Source: Terrabacter sp. MAHUQ-38 (lineage in GTDB: Bacteria; Actinomycetota; Actinomycetes; Actinomycetales; Dermatophilaceae). From it: 64,000 nt of DNA. Shown here piece by piece: positions 37,281 to 44,988 of this stretch. The notes below the pieces were generated by a model. The model was not told where the DNA came from and made no database searches. It worked only from the letters and a program-made list of their open reading frames with translations. How positions within the stretch are numbered: position 1 is the stretch's first letter; every line of letters begins with the position of its first letter. The stretch spans positions 186,678-250,677 of the forward strand of contig NZ_JACVCU010000005.1 in NCBI RefSeq assembly GCF_014518425.1. Reading direction: 5' to 3'. The position numbers were made by a program, and so were the translations under genes.

Positions 37281-38206
37281 TGCCGTCCGGCTTCACGACG
37301 CGCCCTCCCTTCGAACAGGCGCCGGCCGACCTCCGCGCGGCCATCGAGGCAGCAGTCGGCTCGCGCATCGCCGGCACGGAGTCGATCCACGGCGGCATGT
37401 CGCCGGGTCCGGCAGCCCTTCTGACGCTGCGTGACGGACGTCAGGTCTTCGCGAAAGCCGTTGCGGCGTCGATGAGCTCGGAGTCGCACCTGTTGTACCT
37501 ACGTGAGCTCGAGACGCTCAGGGTGCTGCCACCAACCGTGCCGCGCGCGCCGCTCGTCGCGGGCGTGGAACACGATGGCTGGGTGGTCGTCGTCACCGAG
37601 GCGGCCGACGGTCCCGCACTCGGGCCGCCGTGGCGGTCGCAGGACGTCGCGACCGTCGCGGACGCCATCGCCACCTCCGCCGCGCTCGTGGACCTCCCGA
37701 CCCTTGCGCCCGCCATCGCTCGCATGTCCGACCTCGACGGGTGGCGCACCCTCGCCGACGAGCACCCTGACCGGCTCGACGACTGGGAACGTGCCCGGAT
37801 CAACGGGCTCGTGGAGATCTCCGACGGTTGGCGCACGTGGACGGCAGGTCGGCACCTCGTGCACCTCGACGTCCGCCGCGAGAACGCCGTGCCGCACGGT
37901 GACGCGGTCTGGCTCGTCGACTGGGCGTCGGCGTGCCACGGAGCCGGCTGGATCGACACGGCGTCGCTGGCCGTCGACGTCCTGGCGTCCGGGCACGCAG
38001 GCGGGCATCAGGTGTCGCTGAGTGTCGCCCAAGGACTGCTCGCGCAACTTCCTTACGAAGCAACGAGGTTCGTCGTCGCCGTAGCGGGGATGCTTCGCTG
38101 CAGCTCGTTTCTGCCCGCGTGGCCGGTGCTGCCCACGGTCCGCGACCGGCAGGGCCACCGGGCCCTGATGCTGCGGCCGCTCGTCGAGAGGCTCGTCAGC
38201 CGATGA
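37280..38206 (+). CDS. Aminoglycoside-phosphotransferase-fold protein
   Basis: A 308-residue protein with a weak N-lobe (FAKAVAASMSSESHLLYLRE) and clear C-lobe motifs LVHLDVRRENAV (about 191-202, HxDxxxxN catalytic loop) and WLVDWASACHG (metal-binding Asp). Its ATG overlaps the glgA stop (TGATG). Maltokinases share this fold, but this protein is shorter and lacks their usual features. Small-molecule kinase activity is inferred; substrate unknown. Confidence 0.75.
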   Translation: MPSGFTTRPPFEQAPADLRAAIEAAVGSRIAGTESIHGGMSPGPAALLTLRDGRQVFAKAVAASMSSESHLLYLRELETLRVLPPTVPRAPLVAGVEHDGWVVVVTEAADGPALGPPWRSQDVATVADAIATSAALVDLPTLAPAIARMSDLDGWRTLADEHPDRLDDWERARINGLVEISDGWRTWTAGRHLVHLDVRRENAVPHGDAVWLVDWASACHGAGWIDTASLAVDVLASGHAGGHQVSLSVAQGLLAQLPYEATRFVVAVAGMLRCSSFLPAWPVLPTVRDRQGHRALMLRPLVERLVSR

Positions 38207-38924
38207 GCCGGCCCGACAGCGCGTACGTAACCCCCAGCCGCTCGGCCGCGCCGCCGAGCACCATGCCGAGCAGGTCAGCGGGAGCGGGGTAGTCCGGTCC
38301 GAGAGCCGAGAGGTACTCGCGGTGCGACGTCAGCGACGCCACGGCCGCGTCGAAGTGGTCCGAGACGTCGACGGCATGCGTCGAGCCCGGATCGGCACAG
38401 ATGAGCAGCTGCTTCACCTGCCATGGCTCGTAGCCCTCCTCGACGAGCTCAGGGAAGATCCACCGGTTGCCGGCGTCGGCCTTCGCATCGACGACCGCGA
38501 GCCCGACGGCGCGGTGGTCCGCCTGGTTGACGATGCCGCCGGGGAAGTGGTCGGCGTACGTCAGGGACACGATCAGGTCGGGCTTGCGCTTGCGGATCTC
38601 ACGGGCGATGGCCCGGCGCAGCGGCAGGCCGTACTCGACGACGCCGTCATGGAAGTCGAGGAACTCGACGACGTCGACGCCGACCTCCGCGGCCCCGTCG
38701 CGCTCTTCCTGCTCGCGGACCGGACCGGCCTTTTCCGGGGGCATCGTGTCGATGCCGGCCTCGCCGCGCGTCGCCAGCAGGTAGGTGACCGTCTTGCCGG
38801 CCCTCACCCACTTGTCGACGGCTGCCGCGGTGCCGTACTCGAGGTCGTCGGGATGGGCGGCGACGCACAGTACGGTGTCGAAGGCGGACTCGTCCAGGGG
38901 CTTCAGCTCGGGGCTCTCGGTCAT
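38196..38924 (-). CDS. PIG-L family N-acetylglucosamine deacetylase-like protein
   Basis: A 242-residue LmbE/PIG-L zinc deacetylase. The motif VAAHPDDLEYGTAAAVDKWV (about 22-41) supplies the AHPDDxE ligands, and VNQADHRAVGLAVVDA the second histidine. MshB and Mca, which act in mycothiol metabolism, are relatives, but this shorter protein cannot be assigned to either. ATG 38924 is placed by TAGGTT ending seven bases upstream. Its end overlaps the convergent kinase gene by 11 bases. Confidence 0.87.
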   Translation of the reverse strand: MTESPELKPLDESAFDTVLCVAAHPDDLEYGTAAAVDKWVRAGKTVTYLLATRGEAGIDTMPPEKAGPVREQEERDGAAEVGVDVVEFLDFHDGVVEYGLPLRRAIAREIRKRKPDLIVSLTYADHFPGGIVNQADHRAVGLAVVDAKADAGNRWIFPELVEEGYEPWQVKQLLICADPGSTHAVDVSDHFDAAVASLTSHREYLSALGPDYPAPADLLGMVLGGAAERLGVTYALSGRLIG

Positions 38925-38931
38925 GCCCACA

Positions 38932-38937
38932 AACCTA
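38932..38937 (-). promoter_or_regulatory. Leaderless -10 for the PIG-L gene
   Basis: TAGGTT on the minus strand, seven bases before ATG 38924. Confidence 0.5.
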
Positions 38938-38977
38938 CGGTTCTTGGCGAAGCCGCGGGCGGATGTGACGATGGAGC

Positions 38978-39406
38978 ATGCTGACCATCGACCTGGCGCG
39001 ACGGCTCTCGGATGCCGGCCTCGCATGGGTGCCCGCGTCCGGGGACCGGTTCCTCGTCCCCGTCGACGGGATGGAGGAGGACGTCTTCGTCATCAGCGAC
39101 CTCACGGTCGACGTCCACCACTTCAAGACCGGCGACGTCATCGGCTTCAACGGCACGACGGAGTGGGCGCTGGACAGCGTCGAGCAGGCCAAGGTCGTCT
39201 GGCTGCCACGCGAGGACCAGCTGCGAGAGGTCCTCGGCGCGAGCTTCGTCACGCTCGAGCGGCTCGAGGGCGGGTATGCCGTGTCCGTCGTGGACGCCGA
39301 CGGCGAGATCGAGCGGCACGCCGACATCGATGCCGAGCGTGCGTATGCCCGGGCGGTCATCGCCCAGCTGGAGGCCTCTGCGCCGGAGGGGGAGCGCAGC
39401 GCCTAG
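38978..39406 (+). CDS. Conserved hypothetical protein, 142 residues
   Basis: Begins MLTIDLARRLSDAGLAWVPA, with a WALDSVEQAKVVWLPREDQL segment near the middle. Relatives in actinobacteria are sometimes labelled pilus assembly protein CpaE; I see no P-loop or pilus context here and would not use that name. GGAG is four bases from the ATG. Soluble, acidic, no membrane segment. Function unknown. Confidence 0.75.
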   Translation: MLTIDLARRLSDAGLAWVPASGDRFLVPVDGMEEDVFVISDLTVDVHHFKTGDVIGFNGTTEWALDSVEQAKVVWLPREDQLREVLGASFVTLERLEGGYAVSVVDADGEIERHADIDAERAYARAVIAQLEASAPEGERSA

Positions 39407-39422
39407 GGTCCGCCGCAGACCG

Positions 39423-40187
39423 TCACGCAGGGCGCCAGCCGGCGATCGACATGACCGCGACGTTGCTCGCATCGGCGAGGGCCGTGTCGGCATCGGCCGC
39501 GAGGTCGCGCAGCAGCATGCCGCGGCTGGTGGCCGTGCCGGCGTCGAGGCCGCCCGAGCCCAGCGAGGTGAGGTCGGCCGTGCGGTGCGCGAGACGGGAC
39601 AGGTTCGCGGCGAGTGCCATGATCCGAAGGGCACGGGCTGAGGTCGCGGACGGGATGCCCCAGAGCGCCGTGTCCAGGTCGGCGTGCGCCTCGGCCCGGG
39701 CCTCGTGGCCCCACGGGTGGCCGCCGACCTGCTCGAAACGCACCGTGTGCTCGCGCACCCGGGTCATCAGCTGACGCTCGATGTCGCGCAGGTCGAGCAT
39801 CTCCATGCGGTGACGCGGCATCGGATCGGCCTCGTAGGCGGTCCAGTCCGCACGCACCCCGAGGTCGCCCTCCGGGCCGAACTGCGAGAGCGTCGGCACG
39901 AGCACGCCACCGATGCCGGCGACGAAGACGCATTCGCCGGAGTCCGCGGCGTGCGCCGTCGCCGCGTACGAACCACGCGGCATACGGCTGACGTCGCCGG
40001 GTCGGGGGAGTGCGACGAACAGCGCCCGCTCACCCAGGTCGCGCCAGACGTCGAGACGGGCCAGGTCACCGGCGACGTGGTCGAGGTCGGGGAAGGCTCG
40101 CTGCAGCGCGTCGGGGGTGCCGAGGTCGCCGCGCCACGACGCCGTCACCCACAGCGCGAGGCGTACGGAGGCAGGCAGCTCGGACAC
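39423..40187 (-). CDS. Conserved hypothetical protein, 254 residues
   Basis: A soluble protein with ALWVTASWRGDLGTPDALQR near its start and GECVFVAGIGGVLVPTLSQF in the middle. I recognise no enzyme motif. It looks conserved because of its clean codon structure and because a -10-like TACGAT lies six bases before GTG 40187, but it cannot be assigned. Its start region faces the ABC ATPase gene, 59 bases away. Confidence 0.65.
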   Translation of the reverse strand: MSELPASVRLALWVTASWRGDLGTPDALQRAFPDLDHVAGDLARLDVWRDLGERALFVALPRPGDVSRMPRGSYAATAHAADSGECVFVAGIGGVLVPTLSQFGPEGDLGVRADWTAYEADPMPRHRMEMLDLRDIERQLMTRVREHTVRFEQVGGHPWGHEARAEAHADLDTALWGIPSATSARALRIMALAANLSRLAHRTADLTSLGSGGLDAGTATSRGMLLRDLAADADTALADASNVAVMSIAGWRPA

Positions 40188-40193
40188 CACGCC

Positions 40194-40199
40194 ATCGTA
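40194..40199 (-). promoter_or_regulatory. Leaderless -10 for the 254-residue hypothetical
   Basis: TACGAT on the minus strand, six bases before GTG 40187 (three before an adjacent GTG at 40190). Confidence 0.45.
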
Positions 40200-40234
40200 G
40201 GGTGAGCCGCGTCGGCAGCCAGGGGACCGTGCCA

Positions 40235-40240
40235 TAAGGT
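40235..40240 (+). promoter_or_regulatory. Leaderless -10 for the ABC ATPase gene
   Basis: TAAGGT ends six bases before ATG 40247. Confidence 0.5.
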
Positions 40241-40246
40241 CGAGCC

Positions 40247-41032
40247 ATGAGCGACGTCCTCGCCTTCGCCGGAGTCACCGTACGCCGCGGTGTCTCGACG
40301 CTCCTCGACGACGTCTCGTGGGAGGTGGAGGAGGGCGAGCGCTGGGTCGTGCTCGGCGCCAACGGTGCCGGCAAGACGACGCTCCTGCAGGTCGCCGCTG
40401 CGCGGATGCACCCCACGACAGGGGTCGCCGGCATCCTCGGCGAGGTGCTCGGCGCGGTCGACGTCTTCGAGCTGCGTCCGCGCATCGGGCTCGCGAGCTC
40501 CTCGATGGCCGAGCGCATCCCGGGTGACGAGCTCGTGGGCAACGTCGTCGTCACCGCCTCCTACGGCATCATCGGCCGGTGGCGTGAGACATACGACAAC
40601 ATGGACTACGTGCGGGCGATGGAGCTGCTCAAGGCCCTCGGCGCCGACCACCTCGCCGACCGCGCCTTCGGCACCCTCAGCGAGGGCGAGCGCAAGCGCG
40701 TGCAGATCGCCCGGGCCCTCATGACCGACCCCGAGCTCATGCTCCTCGACGAGCCCGCCGCCGGTCTCGACCTCGGCGGCCGCGAGGACCTCGTGCGCCG
40801 CCTCGGTGACCTCGCGGGCGACACGGAGGCCCCGGCGATGGTCCTCGTCACGCACCACGTGGAGGAGATCCCGCCGTCGTTCACCGACGTGCTCATGATC
40901 CGCGACGGCAAGGTCGTCGCCGCCGGCCCGATCCCGCTCACCCTTACTGCCGACAACCTCAGTGCGACGTTCGGGCTCCCGCTCGTCCTCGAGCGGTACG
41001 GCGACCGGTGGTCCGCGCGCGCCGAGTCCTGA
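40247..41032 (+). CDS. Stand-alone ABC transporter ATP-binding protein
   Basis: A 261-residue ABC ATPase: Walker A GANGAGKTT (about 41-49), signature LSEGERKRVQIARALM (SEGE instead of SGGQ) and LMLLDEPAAGLDLGG. No permease gene is adjacent. It resembles ATPases annotated as iron-type or ModF-like importers, but the lone gene and the SEGE signature leave the role open. Confidence 0.88.
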   Translation: MSDVLAFAGVTVRRGVSTLLDDVSWEVEEGERWVVLGANGAGKTTLLQVAAARMHPTTGVAGILGEVLGAVDVFELRPRIGLASSSMAERIPGDELVGNVVVTASYGIIGRWRETYDNMDYVRAMELLKALGADHLADRAFGTLSEGERKRVQIARALMTDPELMLLDEPAAGLDLGGREDLVRRLGDLAGDTEAPAMVLVTHHVEEIPPSFTDVLMIRDGKVVAAGPIPLTLTADNLSATFGLPLVLERYGDRWSARAES

Positions 41033-41158
41033 TCGCAATCTCCCGGTGCCCGTGATCCGTAGGTGCTCAAAGGGAACTGAGGCAGAATCGACAACGTCAC
41101 AGGCGTGACGCACGAGACGTCGGTGTCTTCCCGGCGCCGGCTCGACGAGACGGGGTAG

Positions 41159-41611
41159 ATGGTGTTCGAGGGCTACGCGTGGCTGGTCTGGCTGGGGGTG
41201 GCGCTCGTCCTCGTCGCCATCGAGGCCGCCACGGTCGACCTCACCTTCCTCATGCTCGCCGGTGGTGCCGTCGGCGGGTCCGTGGCGGCGGCCTTCGGGG
41301 CGCCGCCCGTCGTCCAGGCGATCGTCGCGGCCCTCGTCGCCGTCGCGCTGCTCGCTGTCGTGCGCCCGTGGCTGAAGAAGCGCTTCCAGGCCAACACGCC
41401 TCAGCAGCTCATGGGGGCGGCCGCCAACGTCGGGCGGTCAGCCGTCGCGCTCGACCGCGTCACCCCCGCGGGCGGCACGGTCAAGCTCGCCGGCGAGACC
41501 TGGTCGGCACGCACCCTCAGGGACAGCATCGAGCCGGGTGAAGAGGTGGTCGTCGACTCCATCGACGGCGCCACCGCCGTCGTCAGCCGCGCTCGCCTCG
41601 TCGGCGACTGA
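41159..41611 (+). CDS. NfeD-family membrane protein
   Basis: A 150-residue protein with membrane helices at about 4-25, 30-48 and 55-66, then a small OB-fold domain (NVGRSAVALDRVTPAGGTVK, LAGETWSARTL, VVVDSIDGATAVV). NfeD proteins are nearly always next to a band-7 (SPFH) protein, as here, 78 bases ahead. The pair is thought to organise membrane microdomains and protein quality control. Confidence 0.9.
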   Translation: MVFEGYAWLVWLGVALVLVAIEAATVDLTFLMLAGGAVGGSVAAAFGAPPVVQAIVAALVAVALLAVVRPWLKKRFQANTPQQLMGAAANVGRSAVALDRVTPAGGTVKLAGETWSARTLRDSIEPGEEVVVDSIDGATAVVSRARLVGD

Positions 41612-41689
41612 CGCCGACAACGTCCTGGCCGACCGGTCCGGACCAGACCACACGCGTCCTCGGGGGCGCGCCAGAGCAGGGAGTAGGCC

Positions 41690-42847
41690 GTGGACCCGGT
41701 ACTCATCATCCCGATCCTCATCGTTATCGTGGCCATCATCGTGGTGCTCCGCACCGTGCGGATCGTCCCGCAGCAGACGGCCCAGATCGTCGAGCGGCTC
41801 GGCAGCTACAACAAGACCCTGACGGCCGGCATCCACTTCCTGGTGCCGTTCGTCGACAAGGTCAGGGCCAACATCGACCTGCGCGAGCAGGTCGTCTCGT
41901 TCCCGCCCCAGCCGGTCATCACCTCCGACAACCTCGTCGTGAGCATCGACACCGTCATCTACTACTCCGTCATCGACGCCAAGTCCGCGGTCTACGAGAT
42001 CGCCAACTTCATCCAGGGCATCGAGCAGCTGACGGTCACGACCCTGCGAAACGTCATCGGTTCGCTCGACCTCGAGCAGACGCTGACGAGCCGCGACCAG
42101 ATCAACGGTCAGCTGCGCGGCGTCCTCGACGAGGCCACCGGCAAGTGGGGCATCCGCGTAAACCGCGTCGAGCTCAAGGCGATCGACCCGCCACACTCCG
42201 TGCAGGACTCGATGGAGAAGCAGATGCGCGCCGAGCGTGACCGTCGCGCCGCGATCCTCACGGCCGAGGGCGTCAAGCAGTCCGCCATCCTCACGGCCGA
42301 GGGCGAGAAGCAGAGCCAGATCCTGCGTGCCGAGGGCTCGGCCCAGGCCCGCATCCTCGAGGCCCAGGGCCAGGCGCGCGCCATCCAGCAGGTCTTCTCC
42401 GCGATCCACCGCGGCAAGCCGACGCAGAAGCTCCTCGCCTACCAGTACCTCCAGGTGCTGCCCCAGATCGCGCGGGGCGACGCGAACAAGATGTGGATCG
42501 TGCCCTCCGAGCTGACCGACGCACTGAAGGGCATCGGCAACGCCCTCGGCGGCAACGACACCCGTCCCACCGACGACGAGGACGAGACGTGGGTGCAGAC
42601 GACGGACGCCGAGGAGGACGCCTTCGCAGAGACGATCCTCGAGGACTCCGCCAAGGCCCTCGCCGAGGCGCGGGGTCAGGCGGCGGCCGCCAGCGCCGAG
42701 TCCACGGAGCACGCTGCGCCCATCGGACGCCAGCAACCGTCGATCCGGCCCAGTGGCGCCGACGTGCCCCCGCCGCCGGCCGCCGCGCCCCCGGCCGCTC
42801 CGGTCGAGCTCCCGGACGCGCCGCCGCAGCCGCCCGAGCATCGCTGA
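41690..42847 (+). CDS. SPFH/band-7 (stomatin-like) membrane protein
   Basis: A 385-residue protein: N-terminal helix (4-22, VLIIPILIVIVAIIVVLRTV), SPFH domain (about 23-190, PQQTAQIVERLGSYNKTLTA, with RVELKAIDPPHSVQDSMEKQ), then a heptad-rich coiled region (ILTAEGVKQSAILTAEGEKQ, about 185-235) for oligomerisation. A Pro/Ala-rich tail follows. It starts at GTG with GGGAG upstream. Partner of NfeD. The stop codon lies inside the first copy of a tandem repeat. Confidence 0.93.
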   Translation: MDPVLIIPILIVIVAIIVVLRTVRIVPQQTAQIVERLGSYNKTLTAGIHFLVPFVDKVRANIDLREQVVSFPPQPVITSDNLVVSIDTVIYYSVIDAKSAVYEIANFIQGIEQLTVTTLRNVIGSLDLEQTLTSRDQINGQLRGVLDEATGKWGIRVNRVELKAIDPPHSVQDSMEKQMRAERDRRAAILTAEGVKQSAILTAEGEKQSQILRAEGSAQARILEAQGQARAIQQVFSAIHRGKPTQKLLAYQYLQVLPQIARGDANKMWIVPSELTDALKGIGNALGGNDTRPTDDEDETWVQTTDAEEDAFAETILEDSAKALAEARGQAAAASAESTEHAAPIGRQQPSIRPSGADVPPPPAAAPPAAPVELPDAPPQPPEHR

Positions 42848-42883
42848 CGGAGACGCGCTGACGGACCGGCGCTGACGGACCAC
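42842..42883 (+). repeat. Three 14-base tandem repeats at the end of the SPFH gene
   Basis: CGCTGACGGA plus four variable bases, three copies in register, starting across the SPFH stop codon and ending just before the 21-base inverted repeat. Possible protein-binding array or slippage product. Confidence 0.65.
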
Positions 42884-42884
42884 A

Positions 42885-42930
42885 AGAACGACACCCGGTC
42901 ACCCTCTGTAGGGTGACCGGGTGTCGTTCT
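42885..42930 (+). promoter_or_regulatory. Perfect 21-base inverted repeat that holds the TSUP -10 and start codon
   Basis: Arms 42885-42905 and 42910-42930 are exactly complementary with a four-base loop (CTGT). The right arm contains TAGGGT (42909-42914, starting in the loop) and the GTG start at 42921. In a read-through transcript the start would be buried in a very stable stem. A transcript begun at the leaderless promoter would carry only part of one arm. It may also end the SPFH transcript. Confidence 0.75.
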
Positions 42931-43691
42931 GGTCCGCCGTCGCCGTCGCACTGGCCGGGACCGGGGCGGGCATCATCAACACCATCGTCGGGTCCGGCAC
43001 GCTCATCACGTTCCCGACCTTGCTGTTCTTCGGGGTGAACCCGCTCGCGGCCAACGTCTCGAACAACATCGGCCTCGTGGCCGGCGGCGTGACCGGGTCG
43101 TGGGGCTACCGACACGAGCTCGACGGACAGGCCTCGACCCTGCGTCGGCTCATGCCGCTGTCGTTCCTCGGGTCCGTGGTGGGCGCGGCACTGCTGCTGG
43201 TCCTGCCGCCGAGCGCCTTCCGGGCGATCGTCCCGGTGCTCATCCTCGTCGCGCTCGTGCTCGTCGTGGCAGGGCCGCGCATCCTGGCCAGAGCCCACCC
43301 CGAGGGGGACGACGTGCCCGAGCCGCGGTGGCACGTGCCCGCGATCGCGGTGGGTGTCTTCGTCGCAGGCGTCTACGGCGGCTACTTCGGCGCAGCCCAG
43401 GGCGTGCTGCTGATGGGCCTGTTCAGTGCCCTGAGCCTGGAGTCGCTGCAGCGACTCAACGGCTACAAGAACGTCCTGGCCCTCGTCGTGAACGTCGTCG
43501 CTGCGGCCGTCTTCGTGCTCTTCGCGCGTGAGCACATCGACTGGCTCATCGTGCTGCTCATCGGCGGTGGCGCCTTCCTGGGGGGCATCATCGGCGCCCG
43601 GATCGGGCGGCGCATCCCTCCGAACGCCCTGCGCGCCGTCATCATCGCGATCGGCCTCCTCGCGATCGTCAAGCTCGTCTGGTTCCCCTGA
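42921..43691 (+). CDS. TauE/SafE (TSUP) family permease
   Basis: A 256-residue membrane protein with about eight helices, GTGAGIINTIVGSGTLITFP at about 11-30 and its pseudo-repeat VGVFVAGVYGGYFGAAQGVL near 145. TSUP proteins move sulfite, sulfoacetate or other organic anions; the substrate cannot be told here. Start GTG lies in the right arm of a perfect inverted repeat, six bases after TAGGGT. There is no downstream start that keeps the first helix. Confidence 0.88.
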   Translation: MSFWSAVAVALAGTGAGIINTIVGSGTLITFPTLLFFGVNPLAANVSNNIGLVAGGVTGSWGYRHELDGQASTLRRLMPLSFLGSVVGAALLLVLPPSAFRAIVPVLILVALVLVVAGPRILARAHPEGDDVPEPRWHVPAIAVGVFVAGVYGGYFGAAQGVLLMGLFSALSLESLQRLNGYKNVLALVVNVVAAAVFVLFAREHIDWLIVLLIGGGAFLGGIIGARIGRRIPPNALRAVIIAIGLLAIVKLVWFP

Positions 43692-43710
43692 GGCAACCTC
43701 GCCCCCGGTC

Positions 43711-43743
43711 GCGACGGCACCGCGACGGCACCGCGACGGCACC
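43711..43743 (+). repeat. Three 11-base tandem repeats upstream of the SpoU methyltransferase
   Basis: GCGACGGCACC, three exact copies, ending 26 bases before the -10 at 43770. The 11-base period is close to one helical turn, so the copies face the same side of the DNA. Confidence 0.7.
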
Positions 43744-43769
43744 GTGGCGGACGACGCTGCGGCCGGCAC

Positions 43770-43775
43770 TACCCT
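43770..43775 (+). promoter_or_regulatory. Leaderless -10 for the SpoU methyltransferase
   Basis: TACCCT ends seven bases before GTG 43783. Three 11-base repeats sit where an activator would bind. Confidence 0.5.
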
Positions 43776-43782
43776 GACGGAC

Positions 43783-44592
43783 GTGCCGATCGAGATCACC
43801 GACCCCGCAGACCCGAGACTGGCCGACTACGTGTCGTTGACGGACGTGGTTCTGCGTCGGCGCACGGAGCCCGAGCGTGGCCTCTACATCGCCGAGAGCC
43901 AGAAGGTGATCCGGCGCGCGCTGCGGGCCGGGCACCGGCCGCGCTCCTATCTCATGGCGCGCCGGTGGCTGGACGACCTGGCCGACATCGTCGCCGACGC
44001 CGAGGCCGCCCAGATCCCTGTCTACTACGGCGAGCACGACGTCATCGAACGACTGACCGGCTTCCACCTCCATCGTGGCGCGCTGGCCGCGATGCAGCGC
44101 CCCGTCCTGCCCGACGTGCGTTCCCTGCTCGAGGGCGCGCGCCGCGTCGTCGTCCTGGAGGACGTCGTCGACCACACGAACGTGGGAGCCGTCTTCCGTA
44201 GCGCGGCCGCACTCGGCGTTGACGCCGTCCTCATCACCCCGCGGTGCGCGGACCCGCTGTACCGTCGCTCGATCCGGGTCTCGATGGGCACGGTGTTCCA
44301 GGTGCCGTGGACTCGGATCGACCCGTGGCCCAAGGGGATCGACCTGCTGCACGAGGCCGGCCTCACAGTTGCAGCGATGGCGCTGTCGGACGACTCCGTG
44401 TCGCTGGACGCACTGGAGACCGAGCCGCCGGAGCGCCTTGCGCTCGTGGTCGGCACCGAGGGGGACGGCCTGTCGCATCGCACCGTTGCGGATGCGGACC
44501 TGACGCTGCGCATCCCGATGGCCGGCGGCGTGGACTCCCTCAACGTCGCGGCGGCGAGTGCCGTCGCCATGTGGGCGCTCCGCGCGCGCTGA
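43783..44592 (+). CDS. SpoU/TrmH-type RNA 2'-O-methyltransferase
   Basis: A 269-residue SPOUT enzyme: N-terminal substrate-binding domain (LYIAESQKVIRRALRAGHRP), then the knotted domain with VLEDVVDHTNVGAVFRSAAA (about 125-144), VVGTEGDGLS and IPMAGGVDSLNVAAASAVAM. Methylates a ribose in rRNA or tRNA; the target is not determined. GTG 43783 was chosen by the leaderless -10 and the domain start. Confidence 0.9.
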   Translation: MPIEITDPADPRLADYVSLTDVVLRRRTEPERGLYIAESQKVIRRALRAGHRPRSYLMARRWLDDLADIVADAEAAQIPVYYGEHDVIERLTGFHLHRGALAAMQRPVLPDVRSLLEGARRVVVLEDVVDHTNVGAVFRSAAALGVDAVLITPRCADPLYRRSIRVSMGTVFQVPWTRIDPWPKGIDLLHEAGLTVAAMALSDDSVSLDALETEPPERLALVVGTEGDGLSHRTVADADLTLRIPMAGGVDSLNVAAASAVAMWALRAR

Positions 44593-44610
44593 ACCCACCC
44601 GGGGGAGGGC

Positions 44611-44988
44611 TCAGGGTCGGACGAGTCGGTCGAGGAGCCGTTGCAGCTCGGTGGCGGGATCGTCGCACAGCCCGCCGTGCACGGGGCCCGGCTGCACGAC
44701 CGTCGACCGTGGTGCGATGATCCAGCCGAAGCGCTGGCCCGGCTTGTCGAGGGTGGGCAGCCCTCGCCCGGTCTCGCCGCGGCACACCGCCCGTACGCGC
44801 TCGAGCATCGAGCGCACACCGTCGAGGTCGCACGTCGGGGCCAGCGCCGCGGCGCGCGACTCGTCGAGCTCCCACGCCGCGTCGAGGAACCCGGCGTCCT
44901 GTGAGTAGAGCACGACGCCGACGTTGATGAACTCCTCACGGTCCACGCGTGGCACGAGCCGTAGGAGGACGTACTGGTACCCGTTCAC
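44611..44988 (-). CDS. DUF3037-family protein, partner of a HipA-like kinase
   Basis: A 125-residue protein matching DUF3037: YQYVLLRLVPRVDREEFINV near the start, GVVLYSQD and FGWIIAPRSTVVQPGPVHGG. Its GTG overlaps the stop of the HipA-like gene by four bases (GTGA), so the two are translated together, a pairing I know from several bacteria. Function unknown; it may modulate or be modified by the kinase. Confidence 0.82.
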   Translation of the reverse strand: MNGYQYVLLRLVPRVDREEFINVGVVLYSQDAGFLDAAWELDESRAAALAPTCDLDGVRSMLERVRAVCRGETGRGLPTLDKPGQRFGWIIAPRSTVVQPGPVHGGLCDDPATELQRLLDRLVRP

